A stretch of 64,000 nucleotides of DNA, taken from NCBI RefSeq assembly GCF_000372065.1, contig NZ_AQVB01000004.1, positions 88,177 to 152,176 on the forward strand, in the 5' to 3' direction. Of this stretch, positions 8,393 through 17,046 are shown one piece after another. The notes below the pieces were generated by a model. The model worked only from the letters and a program-made list of their open reading frames with translations, was not told where the DNA came from and searched no databases. This DNA is from Oligella urethralis DSM 7531. GTDB lineage: Bacteria > Pseudomonadota > Gammaproteobacteria > Burkholderiales > Burkholderiaceae_B. Position 1 is the stretch's first letter, and every line of letters begins with the position of its first letter. Made by a program: the position numbers and the translations under genes.

Positions 8393-9913
8393 ATGAGTCA
8401 GTTTAAATCACATGCAAAAGAGGGATATATGCTTAAGTCCTTAAATACTATTTGTTTTTATGTTCTGACGATTTTGCTACTGCTATTCCCTGCGATTGCT
8501 ATGGCGCAGCAGAAAATTAATTTAACCGTAGGGCAAATTCATGTTTTGCCATCTGAAAATATAGCGCGGGTAGCGGTAGGTGATGGAAATGTGCTAAATG
8601 CCGTAACCGATGATGATAAGGAGGTGGTACTCTTTGCCAGAGCAGCGGGAGATACCAGCTTACAGTTATGGGATGTGGATGGCAACTCCAAAAATTATCA
8701 TATCACGGTAGGCTCGGCCGTGCAGAATCGCTTACAGCATGAGATTCGCAATATGTTGAATCGCATTCAAAATGTTAAAGCGACTGTACTCGGTGAAAAA
8801 GTCATCGTGGAGGGCGAAAGATTAAGTGATGCCGATAGAGAACGAGTGCAGTTATTAGCTAAGCATTACCCACAAATAATTGATATGACCAGTCAGATAG
8901 GGTGGGATCAAATGGTGTTATTGGATGTGCAGATTCTCGAAATTCCTAGAAGTTTTTTGCAAGAGCTTGGCGTCAGTTGGCAGAGCAATACGGTGGGAGG
9001 TTTTAATGCCGGTGTGGTTTGGGATAGTGTTGGTCGTAATTTATTAACGCGACCTGGTGAACAAGCGCTAGATGCCGTCTTAGCCCAAAGTCACCCCCTT
9101 GGCTATTTCGGCGTGAATGCTTTACTGAGCTCCAGTCTTAAGGCCATGACGAATGAAGGTAAGGCCGTGATGCTAGCGCAGCCTCAGTTAATGGCTCGTA
9201 GCGGTGCGACCGCTGAGTTTTTAGCTGGCGGTGAGGTGCCATATGCCATCGCAGACGGTAACGGTAATACCCAAACCGTGTTTAAGCCTTACGGCGTCAG
9301 CCTACAAATCACACCACGGATTGAGAAAAACGGTATTGTACGCTCGAGTATTAATGTGGAAGTAAGCTCCATTGATGGTTCTATGGCTTTGCAGGGCGGA
9401 CCAGCGCTGAAAATTCGTCGTACTAACACGGAATTTAATGTGCGTTCGGGTGAAACCTTAGTGCTGTCCGGATTTATTTCTCGGGATCAAATGCAGAACA
9501 TGGATAAGGTGCCGGGGATGGGTGATGTGCCAATCTTAAGTGCTTTATTCCGTTCTAAAAAGTTTCAAAACCAGGAAACTGAATTAGCTATTTTTGTGCG
9601 CCCGGTCGTTGTCTCCTCAGATAATGAAGATATGCAAAGACGGATTATGCGTTCACAGGCTATTGTCGATAGTAGCTTTGAACAACAACCCTTAATTAAT
9701 GTAGCGATTCGCCAAGAGGCGGGTCCTAAAGCTTCGCAGATGCCAGTATCTAGTCAAGCGAAGGTGCAGAGCAGTCGTGTTGATGTGGCTAAAACCTTTG
9801 CTGCGCATCATTTTTATAGTCGCGAGCTACCGGCATTCACCGTGCCTAAAAAGTCCAAATTAATCCTTCGCTCGCTTAATTTTAAAAAACTAAAAAAAGG
9901 AAAGGCCTCATGA
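8393..9913 (+). CDS. cpaC: Tad-type outer-membrane secretin (CpaC/RcpA family)
   Basis: Outer-membrane channel of the Tad system, 506 residues. A signal peptide (NTICFYVLTILLLLFPAIAMAQQ) is followed by the pilus-specific N-domain (INLTVGQIHVLPSENIARVAVGDGNVLNA), a BON-like N-domain (VKATVLGEKVIVEGERLSDADR) and the secretin core (VMLAQPQLMARSGATAEFLAGGEVPY, FNVRSGETLVLSGFISRD, VPGMGDVPILSALFRSKKFQNQETELAIFVRP). ATG 8393 has AGGAG at 8381-8385 (7-nt spacer); ATG 8429 with AAGAGGG would give a more conventional signal peptide. The 3' end overlaps tadA by 4 nt. Confidence 0.9.
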   Translation: MSQFKSHAKEGYMLKSLNTICFYVLTILLLLFPAIAMAQQKINLTVGQIHVLPSENIARVAVGDGNVLNAVTDDDKEVVLFARAAGDTSLQLWDVDGNSKNYHITVGSAVQNRLQHEIRNMLNRIQNVKATVLGEKVIVEGERLSDADRERVQLLAKHYPQIIDMTSQIGWDQMVLLDVQILEIPRSFLQELGVSWQSNTVGGFNAGVVWDSVGRNLLTRPGEQALDAVLAQSHPLGYFGVNALLSSSLKAMTNEGKAVMLAQPQLMARSGATAEFLAGGEVPYAIADGNGNTQTVFKPYGVSLQITPRIEKNGIVRSSINVEVSSIDGSMALQGGPALKIRRTNTEFNVRSGETLVLSGFISRDQMQNMDKVPGMGDVPILSALFRSKKFQNQETELAIFVRPVVVSSDNEDMQRRIMRSQAIVDSSFEQQPLINVAIRQEAGPKASQMPVSSQAKVQSSRVDVAKTFAAHHFYSRELPAFTVPKKSKLILRSLNFKKLKKGKAS

Positions 9914-11646
9914 ATCGACTATGCTTAAACTTACAATTTGAAGATGGTAGATGCGAAGAAAAGTGGTTTGACTTACCCCTTGATATCGGCAGGCATAGTC
10001 AGGGATTAGTGCTTAAAAGTTGGCGCGTGGCAAGAGAGCATGCCAAAATCGAAGCTAAGGACGGTGAGCTTTATCTACAGGATCTGGGCTCCTTGGGTGG
10101 TACGCTATTAAACTCGCAGCGTATTCATCATCTTCATCCCTTAAAGCTCAATGATCAAATCGTCATCGGTCCTTGCTTAATACGCATTGTAGCGATTGAT
10201 AGTGGTCAGGAACCGGGGCACACAGACAAGGACGCCTCTGATCCTCAGAAAAACCGTGTGCAAACCACAGCAAGGCCTTTGTCTAAAGCAGACTCCGCTA
10301 CTATTATGCCTCAGGCTGCACCACCCTCCGAGCGGACGAGCGGTATTGTGCAAGCGCCTGATGCTTGGACCTTGATTGCGCAACGAAATCAATTGCATAA
10401 GCTTTTGCTTGAAGCCCTCGATCTGAAGCGTAATAACATCACGGCAATGGATGATGCGCTATTACGTGAGGAAGCAGCTAAATTGCTAAACAAAATTATT
10501 CAAGCCGATAAACAGTTTAGTGAATTAAGCTATGCTCAAGAGCTATCGCAGATGGTCATTGATGAAGCAGTAGGCTTAGGTCCCTTAGAGCCATTATTAC
10601 AGGATCCAAGCATTACCGAGATTATGGTAAATCGCTTTGATGAGATTTACATCGAACGCAATGGCAAGCTTGAAGCCCATCCCATGAGTTTTAGCAGTAA
10701 TCAGTCGGTGATATCCATCATTGATCGCATTGTCTCACCCATCGGTCGACGGATTGATGAAAGTTCGCCGATGGTGGACGCACGCTTAAAAGATGGTTCC
10801 CGAGTCAATGCAGTGATCCCACCCATTGCCATCAAGGGGCCCAGTATCACCATCCGTAAATTTCCCCTCAGACGTCCCGCCATGGCAGATCTAGTGGCCT
10901 TGGAGTCGTTGGATAACTATATGCGTGAATTCTTGGATCTATGCGTGAAGCATCGAATGAATATGATTATATCTGGTGGTACCGGCTCGGGTAAAACCAC
11001 CTTATTAAATGTGCTGTCAAATTGTATTCCTGAGGATGAGCGTATTGTGACCATTGAGGATGCGGCGGAGTTGCGTCTGAATCATCGTCATCTCATTAGC
11101 CTTGAATCACGCCCAGCAAATACTGAGGGTAGAGGGCAAGTTAGTATACGTGACTTAGTAAAAAATGCCTTGCGGATGCGACCGGATCGTATTGTGGTGG
11201 GAGAATGCCGTGGTGGCGAGGCTTTTGACATGCTTGGGGCCATGAACACGGGTCACGAAGGCTCTTTAACCACCTTACATGCGAATTCACCACGTGATGC
11301 CATTGCTCGCTTAGAAGTCATGATCTTAATGGCTGGCATGGATATACCGCTTAGTGCGATCCGTGAGCATATTGCCTCCAGTATTGATTTTATTGTACAG
11401 CAAACACGATTAAGTAATGGTCGCCGCGTGGTGTCTTCCATTGTTGAGGTGTGTGGTTTAGAAAGCGGAATTATAAAAATTCAAGAGATATTTAAATTTC
11501 AAAAGGGGGCGAGCAGTGGTTTTTATGGGCTTGGTATTATCCCGGAGCAATTTGAGCGTCTAAAGGAGCAGGGCTTGGCCTTGGATATCGAGCAGTTTAA
11601 TCAAGTGACCTTGTCAACGACGCAGTCTGCGCATAGTTTGCATTGA
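9910..11646 (+). CDS. tadA: FHA domain fused to TadA/CpaF secretion ATPase
   Basis: Cytoplasmic ATPase that powers pilin assembly, 578 residues. Residues about 1-95 form an FHA domain ([23 protein letters not shown]); 100-150 is a Pro/Ala-rich linker. Residues 160-560 are a CpaF-type ATPase with Walker A GGTGSGKT (356-363), the Asp box TIEDAAEL, Walker [17 protein letters not shown] and the His box [13 protein letters not shown]. CpaF proteins usually lack FHA, so the fusion points to phosphothreonine-style regulation. However, the FHA loop reads VAREHA where family members usually have a serine before RxH. It overlaps the secretin gene by 4 nt. Confidence 0.92.
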   Translation: MNRLCLNLQFEDGRCEEKWFDLPLDIGRHSQGLVLKSWRVAREHAKIEAKDGELYLQDLGSLGGTLLNSQRIHHLHPLKLNDQIVIGPCLIRIVAIDSGQEPGHTDKDASDPQKNRVQTTARPLSKADSATIMPQAAPPSERTSGIVQAPDAWTLIAQRNQLHKLLLEALDLKRNNITAMDDALLREEAAKLLNKIIQADKQFSELSYAQELSQMVIDEAVGLGPLEPLLQDPSITEIMVNRFDEIYIERNGKLEAHPMSFSSNQSVISIIDRIVSPIGRRIDESSPMVDARLKDGSRVNAVIPPIAIKGPSITIRKFPLRRPAMADLVALESLDNYMREFLDLCVKHRMNMIISGGTGSGKTTLLNVLSNCIPEDERIVTIEDAAELRLNHRHLISLESRPANTEGRGQVSIRDLVKNALRMRPDRIVVGECRGGEAFDMLGAMNTGHEGSLTTLHANSPRDAIARLEVMILMAGMDIPLSAIREHIASSIDFIVQQTRLSNGRRVVSSIVEVCGLESGIIKIQEIFKFQKGASSGFYGLGIIPEQFERLKEQGLALDIEQFNQVTLSTTQSAHSLH

Positions 11647-11659
11647 TAGTGGAGTCACC

Positions 11660-12505
11660 ATGGTTTTGCTTAGTCTCTTTTGTGCTGCTATCTCCATTAC
11701 ACTAATTTGTTGGTTGCTCTTAAAGGGCTTTAATCAAGCAGCTAATCGTTATGAGCATCAGCTCAAAGAACAAATGCGGGTGCAGCTAAGTGATGCGTTT
11801 ATTTTCTTTGACCCGGTGCAGCTTTGGAGTCTTTCGGTAGCTGCAACGGTTGGTGTGTTTTTTGTGTCATGGCTACTGTTTCAGTTGTGGTGGCTGTCGC
11901 TGTTATTCGCATCGCTCGTCTTTTTTATGCCTAAGTTATTGTTGTATTTGCTAAAGAAACGACGTTTACATACTTTTGATAAACAGTTACCTGACTTTTT
12001 AATGGCCTTATCCGGTGCCTTAAGAGCGGGTTCTGGAGTGCAAACCGCTATTCAATCGCTGGCTGAGGATGTGCCTTCACCCTTGGCCCAAGAGCTTTCA
12101 CTGGTGCTTAGAGAGCAGCGATTAGGGGTGCCTTTTGAGCAATGTTTACAGCACCTCGCACTACGTATGCCTTCGGAAGCGTGTGAGTTATTTGTTTCCT
12201 CGCTACGCATCAGTGCTCAAACGGGTGGTAATTTATCCGAGGCGATTGAAAGAATTGCCTCTACCTTGCGTTCGCGCTTACAAATTCAGGCAAGAATTAA
12301 GGCCTTAACCTCACAAGGTAAAATGCAGGCGGTGATCATGTGCTTATTACCCATTGGCTTGATGTTTGTGTTGCATCATCTGGATCCTGAGGCCATGAGT
12401 CAATTATGGCAAAGCTATATGGGCTGGGCTGTGTTAGCAATTATCTTCTTTCTAGAGGCTTTAGGCATTTGGATGATTAGCAAAATCGTTGCCATTGATG
12501 TGTAG
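11660..12505 (+). CDS. tadB: TadB inner-membrane platform protein
   Basis: 281 residues; a GspF-type (T2SSF) fold with membrane helices near residues 1-20, 55-95, 230-250 and 255-280. The central cytoplasmic domain has FDKQLPDFLMALSGALRAGSGVQTAIQSLAEDVPSPLAQEL, the conserved T2SSF motif of TadB. A TGGAG site at 11650-11654 lies 5 nt before the ATG. It lies 13 nt after tadA and directly before tadC. With TadC it forms the inner-membrane platform on which the TadA ATPase acts. Confidence 0.9.
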   Translation: MVLLSLFCAAISITLICWLLLKGFNQAANRYEHQLKEQMRVQLSDAFIFFDPVQLWSLSVAATVGVFFVSWLLFQLWWLSLLFASLVFFMPKLLLYLLKKRRLHTFDKQLPDFLMALSGALRAGSGVQTAIQSLAEDVPSPLAQELSLVLREQRLGVPFEQCLQHLALRMPSEACELFVSSLRISAQTGGNLSEAIERIASTLRSRLQIQARIKALTSQGKMQAVIMCLLPIGLMFVLHHLDPEAMSQLWQSYMGWAVLAIIFFLEALGIWMISKIVAIDV

Positions 12506-12513
12506 GAGTGTTT

Positions 12514-13398
12514 ATGTCGCCCTTATTCATTTATTTAAGCTTGTCCGCTACTGCGCTCTGCTTAGGGCTGATGGTGTATTGGCTCTCAATGCCTGGCATT
12601 AAAGAGGATGTTGAAAAACCCCAGCAACTTGAAATTCATCGTGCTTGGGGACCAGTGTGGCCATGGATTACTTTATTCGCCAATTTAGCTAAGCCCTTTA
12701 TGTCATGGCGTTATCGGCTGGCTGTGGAAAAAGCGATTATCAGGGCGGGGCGCTTGGATTCACTGGCGCCAGAGCATGTGTTAGGCATGCAAATCGGATC
12801 GGCAATGTTTGGTGCTGTAGTCGCTTATTTTCTTGCTGTAAGCCTGGACTTTTCTCAGCTAATCGCGGTGATATTGTCCTTTTGTAATGCATTATTATTT
12901 TTTTATTTGCCACGTTATCACTTAGTGCAGCAAGGCAAGCTACGGCAAAAGCAAATCCTTAAGCAGTTTCCCTTCTTTTTAGACATGATTACGCTTTCGG
13001 TTGAGGGTGGTTTAAATTTTCACGGAGCCTTGAGCCAAACCCATCACTTATTACCTAAAGGACCTTTGAAAATGGAGATAAACCATGTGCTCAGTGATAT
13101 CAGGGCCGGACTTTCAAGAAACGATGCCTTAAAAGCCTTGGCACAGCGTACTGATTTAGAGGAGTTAAATCATTTGGTTTCATCCATTGCGCAAAGTCAG
13201 AGGCTCGGGGTTAGTTTAGGACCTATTCTAAGGGCGCAATCTGAACAGCGACGTAGCGAACGCTTTATGCGTGCTGAAAAGCTTGCCTTGGAAGCGCCTG
13301 TCAAAATGCTTTTTCCTTTGGTGACATGTATTTTTCCTTGCACCTTTTTAGTGATTGCCTTTCCGATTGGACTAAAACTGATGGAGGCAGCATGGTAG
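12514..13398 (+). CDS. tadC: TadC inner-membrane platform protein
   Basis: About 294 residues from ATG 12514 (AGGAG at 12504-12508, 5-nt spacer); the GTG at 12508 overlaps that ribosome site and is less likely. It has hydrophobic helices at the N-terminus, around 95-135 and at the C-terminus. The T2SSF motif reads FPFFLDMITLSVEGGLNFHGALSQT, followed by AQSQRLGVSLGPILRAQSEQRRSERFMRAEKLALEAPVKMLFPL, typical of TadC. Its last codons overlap the DUF192 gene by 7 nt. Confidence 0.9.
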   Translation: MSPLFIYLSLSATALCLGLMVYWLSMPGIKEDVEKPQQLEIHRAWGPVWPWITLFANLAKPFMSWRYRLAVEKAIIRAGRLDSLAPEHVLGMQIGSAMFGAVVAYFLAVSLDFSQLIAVILSFCNALLFFYLPRYHLVQQGKLRQKQILKQFPFFLDMITLSVEGGLNFHGALSQTHHLLPKGPLKMEINHVLSDIRAGLSRNDALKALAQRTDLEELNHLVSSIAQSQRLGVSLGPILRAQSEQRRSERFMRAEKLALEAPVKMLFPLVTCIFPCTFLVIAFPIGLKLMEAAW

Positions 13399-13751
13399 CT
13401 AGCGACAGACAGCAAACAATCACTTACTGCTTAAGTCCTTTGGCCAAAATAAAAGGCTTATTAACTAAAACTAGTCTGCCGGCAGGGGAGTATTATGTTT
13501 TTCCGTCGTGTCAAGCGATTCATACCTTTGGTATGCGTTTTGCTATTGACGTGATTTTTTGCAATAAAGAGGGATTAATCCTAAAGTATTGTCGACAAGT
13601 CGTTCCTAATCGTATAGTCTTTTGCAGAGATGCTTTTTTTGCGATTGAGTTGTGTGCAAATGAATTTTTAAATCAAGAGCAGCTTAAAATCATTGTAAGC
13701 ACATGTTTAAAACTTGATAAATCGTATCCACAGCGTATTCGGTGGATTTAA
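13392..13751 (+). CDS. DUF192-family protein
   Basis: 119 residues from ATG 13392, with GGAGG at 13383-13387 and a 7-nt overlap with tadC. The DUF192 signature is visible as LSPLAKIKGLL, VFPSCQAIHTFGMRFAIDVIFCNKEG and a late FFAIELCAN. No signal peptide is seen, so the protein is probably cytoplasmic. The fold is known but not the function. Translational coupling to tadC makes it part of the Tad operon. Confidence 0.75.
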   Translation: MVASDRQQTITYCLSPLAKIKGLLTKTSLPAGEYYVFPSCQAIHTFGMRFAIDVIFCNKEGLILKYCRQVVPNRIVFCRDAFFAIELCANEFLNQEQLKIIVSTCLKLDKSYPQRIRWI

Positions 13752-13788
13752 TTAGCTACACGATTTTTATAAACTAGATGGAGGGGGT

Positions 13789-15582
13789 ATGAGTTACAAA
13801 GTACCTGTCGATGATATTAATTTTAATCTTAAAGTGATGGGTTTATTGGAGCAGATCCAAGCCTTGTCGGCTTACGAAGAGATTAGCGATGATTTGGTTG
13901 ATGCCATTATCGAAGAAAATTCACGTTTAGTTGAGGAAGAAATTGCGCCATTAAATGTGGTCGGTGATCAGGATCTTCCAAGCTGTGAGCAGGGTGAAGT
14001 GAGCTTATCCAAAGGCTTTAAAGAGGCCTTAGCCTTATTCGCCGAGGGTGGATGGCAATCGTTGGCGCATGGGCCTGAGTTCGGTGGTCAAGGTTTTCCA
14101 AAGCTCATTTCTACCGTTTTATTTGAAAATCTAAACGCGGCTAATATGGCGTTTGCCTTATGCCCAATTTTGACTGATGGTTGTATTGAGGCAATCAACC
14201 AAGCCGGCACCGAAGAGCAGAAGCAATTATATATTCCACCGATGGTGGAGGGGCGTTGGACGGGAACGATGAACTTAACTGAACCTCAAGCGGGTTCTGA
14301 CCTAGCGCTTTTGAAAAGCAGAGCAGTACGCCAGGACGACGGCAGTTATCGCATCAGTGGTCAAAAAATCTTTATTACTTGGGGTGAGCACAATGCCTCA
14401 GAAAATATTATTCACCTTGTCTTAGCGCGCACGCCGGACGCTCCCGCCGGGGTTAAGGGGATTTCTTTATTTGTGGTTCCTAAGTTCCTGGTCAATGAAG
14501 ATGGTAGCTTAGGCAAACGCAATGATGTGGTGTGTGCCTCACTTGAGCACAAACTAGGTATTCATGGTAGCCCTACCGCCGTGATGGTTTTCGGTGACAA
14601 CCAGGGTGAGGTAGGCGAGGGCGCAATTGGCTACCTCATTGGCGAAGAAAATGACGGTCTACGCCATATGTTTGTGATGATGAACGAAGCTCGCTTTGCT
14701 ATCGGTTTACAAGGTACTGCAATCTCTGAACGGGCTTTACAAATGGCTTGGGCTTATGCTCAAGAACGTTTGCAGGGGAATGCGGTTGAGGGCGGTCATC
14801 GTGATACCGTTGCGATTAATCAGCATCCCGATGTACGTCGTATGTTGATGACCATTAAAAGCCTAACCGAAGGTAGTCGCGCCACTGCCCTGTATGCAGC
14901 GAGCTGTGCGGACCTGGCTAAGCATCATGAAGATAGCGAGCAACGAGCGCATTATCAAGCGATTTATGAATATTTAGTGCCAATTGTTAAGGGCTTTGCG
15001 ACAGAAATGGCGCAAGAGGCTACCTCATTGGCTCTGCAAGTCCATGGCGGTATGGGTTATATCGAGGAAACCGGTGTGGCACAGCTGTACCGTGATGCGC
15101 GCATTCTGCCAATTTATGAAGGTACGACCGCCATTCAGGCAAATGACATCATTGGTCGTAAGACCATGCGTGACGAGGGCGCTGTGGCTAAATACTTTGT
15201 GGCAGAGATATTGGATACGGCTTCGCGTTTGGCAGCTCACCAGCATGCAGACTTGAAGTTCATCGGCAAAGCGCTACAAGCTGCCGCAGAATCCTATGCT
15301 AAGGTGGTTGATAGCATTTTGAGCTTGGGTGCTGAAAGTGCTATGAGGCAGGTGTTTACAGCCAGCGTATCTTATTTAATGTTGGCAGGTTATATGCATA
15401 CAGGTTGGCAATTAGCCCGCCAAGCGCTCGTTGCCGCTGAGCTGGATAATGGCAATAATAAAATAGCAACAGCCTTATTTTACGCTGCACAAATTTTGCC
15501 ACGTGTGGATGCATTAGCACATGCTGTATTTGACAGTGAGCAATGTGTAAGAAGCTTTGAGGGTATTGATTTTGATGCTTAA
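13789..15582 (+). CDS. Acyl-CoA dehydrogenase (long form with extra C-terminal domain)
   Basis: FAD-dependent alpha,beta-dehydrogenation of an acyl-CoA; 597 residues, longer than the ~380-residue classic enzymes. It has MNLTEPQAGSDLALL (FAD/substrate loop), the beta-domain IFITWGEHN and ACAD signature QVHGGMGYIEETGVAQLYRDARILPIYEGTTAIQ, where the Glu of YEGT is the expected catalytic base. A C-terminal helical extension of about 130 residues (from GAVAKYFVAEILD) is of the kind seen in DmdC-like and other long bacterial ACADs. Substrate is unknown. GGAGGGGG precedes the ATG. It is followed by a strong hairpin and appears monocistronic. Confidence 0.9.
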   Translation: MSYKVPVDDINFNLKVMGLLEQIQALSAYEEISDDLVDAIIEENSRLVEEEIAPLNVVGDQDLPSCEQGEVSLSKGFKEALALFAEGGWQSLAHGPEFGGQGFPKLISTVLFENLNAANMAFALCPILTDGCIEAINQAGTEEQKQLYIPPMVEGRWTGTMNLTEPQAGSDLALLKSRAVRQDDGSYRISGQKIFITWGEHNASENIIHLVLARTPDAPAGVKGISLFVVPKFLVNEDGSLGKRNDVVCASLEHKLGIHGSPTAVMVFGDNQGEVGEGAIGYLIGEENDGLRHMFVMMNEARFAIGLQGTAISERALQMAWAYAQERLQGNAVEGGHRDTVAINQHPDVRRMLMTIKSLTEGSRATALYAASCADLAKHHEDSEQRAHYQAIYEYLVPIVKGFATEMAQEATSLALQVHGGMGYIEETGVAQLYRDARILPIYEGTTAIQANDIIGRKTMRDEGAVAKYFVAEILDTASRLAAHQHADLKFIGKALQAAAESYAKVVDSILSLGAESAMRQVFTASVSYLMLAGYMHTGWQLARQALVAAELDNGNNKIATALFYAAQILPRVDALAHAVFDSEQCVRSFEGIDFDA

Positions 15583-15610
15583 TCACTCAAAGCATAGCTG
15601 CTGATCTATC

Positions 15611-15634
15611 AACGGGGACCTTTGTGTCCCCGTT
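15611..15634 (+). terminator. GC-rich hairpin after acyl-CoA dehydrogenase gene
   Basis: Perfect 9-bp stem aacggggac / gtccccgtt with a 6-nt loop, 28 nt after the stop codon. There is no clean T-run after it (ggctattta), so it is a weak intrinsic terminator or an mRNA-end stabiliser. Confidence 0.5.
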
Positions 15635-15788
15635 GGCTATTTATGGCGCTAACTTGTGGACATCAAGACGATTAGCTAAACGACTTGTTGCAATAATACC
15701 GCAAGCCGCACGCAGGATAAAAATAAGCTTGCTAAAATTACTGTATAAGTGTACAGTACTAGATATCGATACAGTGGTTTTGTTCGAT

Positions 15789-15854
15789 TATCAGGTTTAG
15801 GGTCCTGATAGGTTTGCTCAGTTGTTTATGTGCAAAGTTTAGACTGAGCAAACC
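15789..15854 (+). repeat. Two adjacent inverted repeats (leader hairpins)
   Basis: The first is tatcagg / cctgata (15789-15795 with 15804-15810, 8-nt loop). The second begins at the next base: ggtttgctcagt / actgagcaaacc (15811-15822 with 15843-15854), a perfect 12-bp stem with a 20-nt loop. They end 68 nt before the ATG of the small membrane protein gene. No T-run follows, so they look like leader RNA structure or DNA operator sites rather than terminators. Confidence 0.55.
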
Positions 15855-15922
15855 ACCACAGATAGACCCATTGGCAATGCCTGTTAGCAATCCTATAAGT
15901 CAATCAGGTTTAGGAGTCAGTT

Positions 15923-16207
15923 ATGTCTAATAAAGCGCCGATTCGTAGTATTTATAGTGTAAACAAAAACGATACACAGTTACAAGCTTCACGGCATGAT
16001 GCTGTGCAGGATGTTTTATCCATGCATCCAAGCTTTACCCACCAGTATAGTCACAACTATGTGACGCTTTACAAGCGCCGTCCGAGCTCATTTTTATCTA
16101 AGCTCAAATCAATTGATATGGCTAGAGTAGGTGATGTCTTAGGGGTAGTATTATGGGCGGTATCCATACCCTTTGTCTTCAGCCTAGCTGCTGTTGCGGT
16201 CGTTTAA
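15923..16207 (+). CDS. Small protein with one C-terminal membrane helix, unknown
   Basis: 94 residues. TAGGAG at 15911-15916, 6 nt before ATG, supports real translation. Residues 1-60 are polar with several His/Tyr (HPSFTHQYSHNYVTLYKRR); residues 68-93 are a hydrophobic helix (VGDVLGVVLWAVSIPFVFSLAAVAVV), so it is probably a tail-anchored inner-membrane protein. I do not recognise a family. It stands alone between two intergenic regions, at the border with the tRNA-Val-linked accessory patch. Confidence 0.5.
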   Translation: MSNKAPIRSIYSVNKNDTQLQASRHDAVQDVLSMHPSFTHQYSHNYVTLYKRRPSSFLSKLKSIDMARVGDVLGVVLWAVSIPFVFSLAAVAVV

Positions 16208-16561
16208 GCTAGTAGGACTCCGACCATTCAATTACTATTACTTTATGTGCGTTCAGCGCCATGGTAATCGTGATGAAGATTAGCTATGCCTTATGCCGCC
16301 AAAGCTTAAATTGAAGTGGACAGGGCATCTTGAGGGGCTTGGGTGAGCAAAATTTCTAGCACATAATAATGCTATAAAACAGAAAGCCCCACATTATCAA
16401 AGCATTATAGGGTTTGTGAAATTCTTTATATGATCCCATCTAGGTATTGGTATGTGGGACTTGGTGCGTAAATTATTCTGAGCCTGTAAGTCCATGTTTC
16501 GGCAAAGAGCCTGTAAAAAGTCTTGAATATCCAATATTATCTTTCTAAATCGTCGTTATCT
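16208..16561. other. 354-nt AT-rich region without a supported gene
   Basis: No ORF of useful size with a ribosome site on either strand. An ataatgct / agcattat inverted repeat and a repeated word gagcctgtaa (16480s and 16507) are visible. It lies downstream (minus sense) of the truncated Fic gene, where the rest of the toxin would be expected. I do not find an HPFxxGNGR-type Fic motif in any frame, so this looks like decayed accessory DNA. Confidence 0.4.
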
Positions 16562-16735
16562 TTACTCAATCTGTATTGAATAGCGTGATTGCTTTAAGTC
16601 AAAACTGGCGATTAAATATAATGCGCTTTCACGTTCAGTCAGTTTTGCTTGATCTCTTATGTTCTCTTTGTTCTTAAGAATTTCTGTATCAGGGTAGAAA
16701 TATGAATGCTTATCTTGCGGCGAATATTTACTCAT
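16562..16735 (-). pseudogene. Truncated Fic/DOC-family toxin (N-terminal fragment)
   Basis: 57 codons from ATG 16735, one base after the stop of the VbhA-like antitoxin. The fragment YFYPDTEILKNKENIRDQAKLTERE matches the typical start of small Fic AMP-transferases (Y-x-Y-P-x-T-x-x-L-K-N-K-x-x-I-x-D). After about 40 residues the similarity stops and a stop codon follows at 16562. Another frame over 16575-16601 reads LKAITLFNTD, resembling the next Fic segment (LKAIHxxLF), which suggests a frameshift. The catalytic HxFx(D/E)GNGR loop is absent, so the toxin should be inactive. Confidence 0.6.
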
Positions 16736-16736
16736 T

Positions 16737-16922
16737 TTAATCAAAGTTATTAACTAGCTTAACAGCTTCTTCTGATGTGATTTTCTTCTCCACTAGCTTA
16801 TTTAAAACCTCAAGCGTTCTTTCAGTTGGTACTATACCTTCTAAGGCTAATGAGCCTATAGCTTGATCTAATATTTTTTTTCTTTCTTCAATAGAATCTG
16901 TGTATACTGCTTGATTGCCCAC
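16737..16922 (-). CDS. VbhA-like antitoxin
   Basis: 61 residues; GTG start at 16922 with GGAG 6 nt upstream. It has the class I Fic-inhibitor motif (S/T)xxxE(G/N), here SLALEG at residues 24-29, inside a small helical protein (ERKKILDQAIGSLALEGIVPTERTLEVLNKLVEKKITSEEA). In the VbhA/VbhT family the motif's Glu blocks ATP binding by Fic. The cognate toxin directly follows but is truncated, so this antitoxin is apparently an orphan. Confidence 0.6.
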   Translation of the reverse strand: MGNQAVYTDSIEERKKILDQAIGSLALEGIVPTERTLEVLNKLVEKKITSEEAVKLVNNFD

Positions 16923-17046
16923 TTTAAACTCCGTAATTGAAAATAATATTATAACTAGTCCCTTACTGCTTTTTAAACATCATATTGACAAAGAAAAGAT
17001 GTAATGATCCAGCATAATTTTCATAACCTTTCAATATCTTAAATGT

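Larger units (their letters stand above)
15583..15922. other. 340-nt intergenic region with hairpins and an ATATCGAT element
   Basis: No convincing ORF. It contains the hairpin after the acyl-CoA dehydrogenase gene (15611-15634), a GTACAGTACTAG/ATATCGAT stretch at 15751-15770 that also occurs in interrupted form upstream of leuC, and two back-to-back inverted repeats at 15789-15854. A possible promoter is TTGCTA (15729-15734), 17 nt, TACAGT (15752-15757), which would place the two hairpins in the leader of the downstream small gene. Confidence 0.5.

Noticed and set aside
16480-16520. Repeated word gagcctgtaa suggesting an insertion-sequence end or CRISPR-like repeat
   Set aside because: Only two copies, 10 nt long, with no transposase frame, no spacer pattern and no target duplication.
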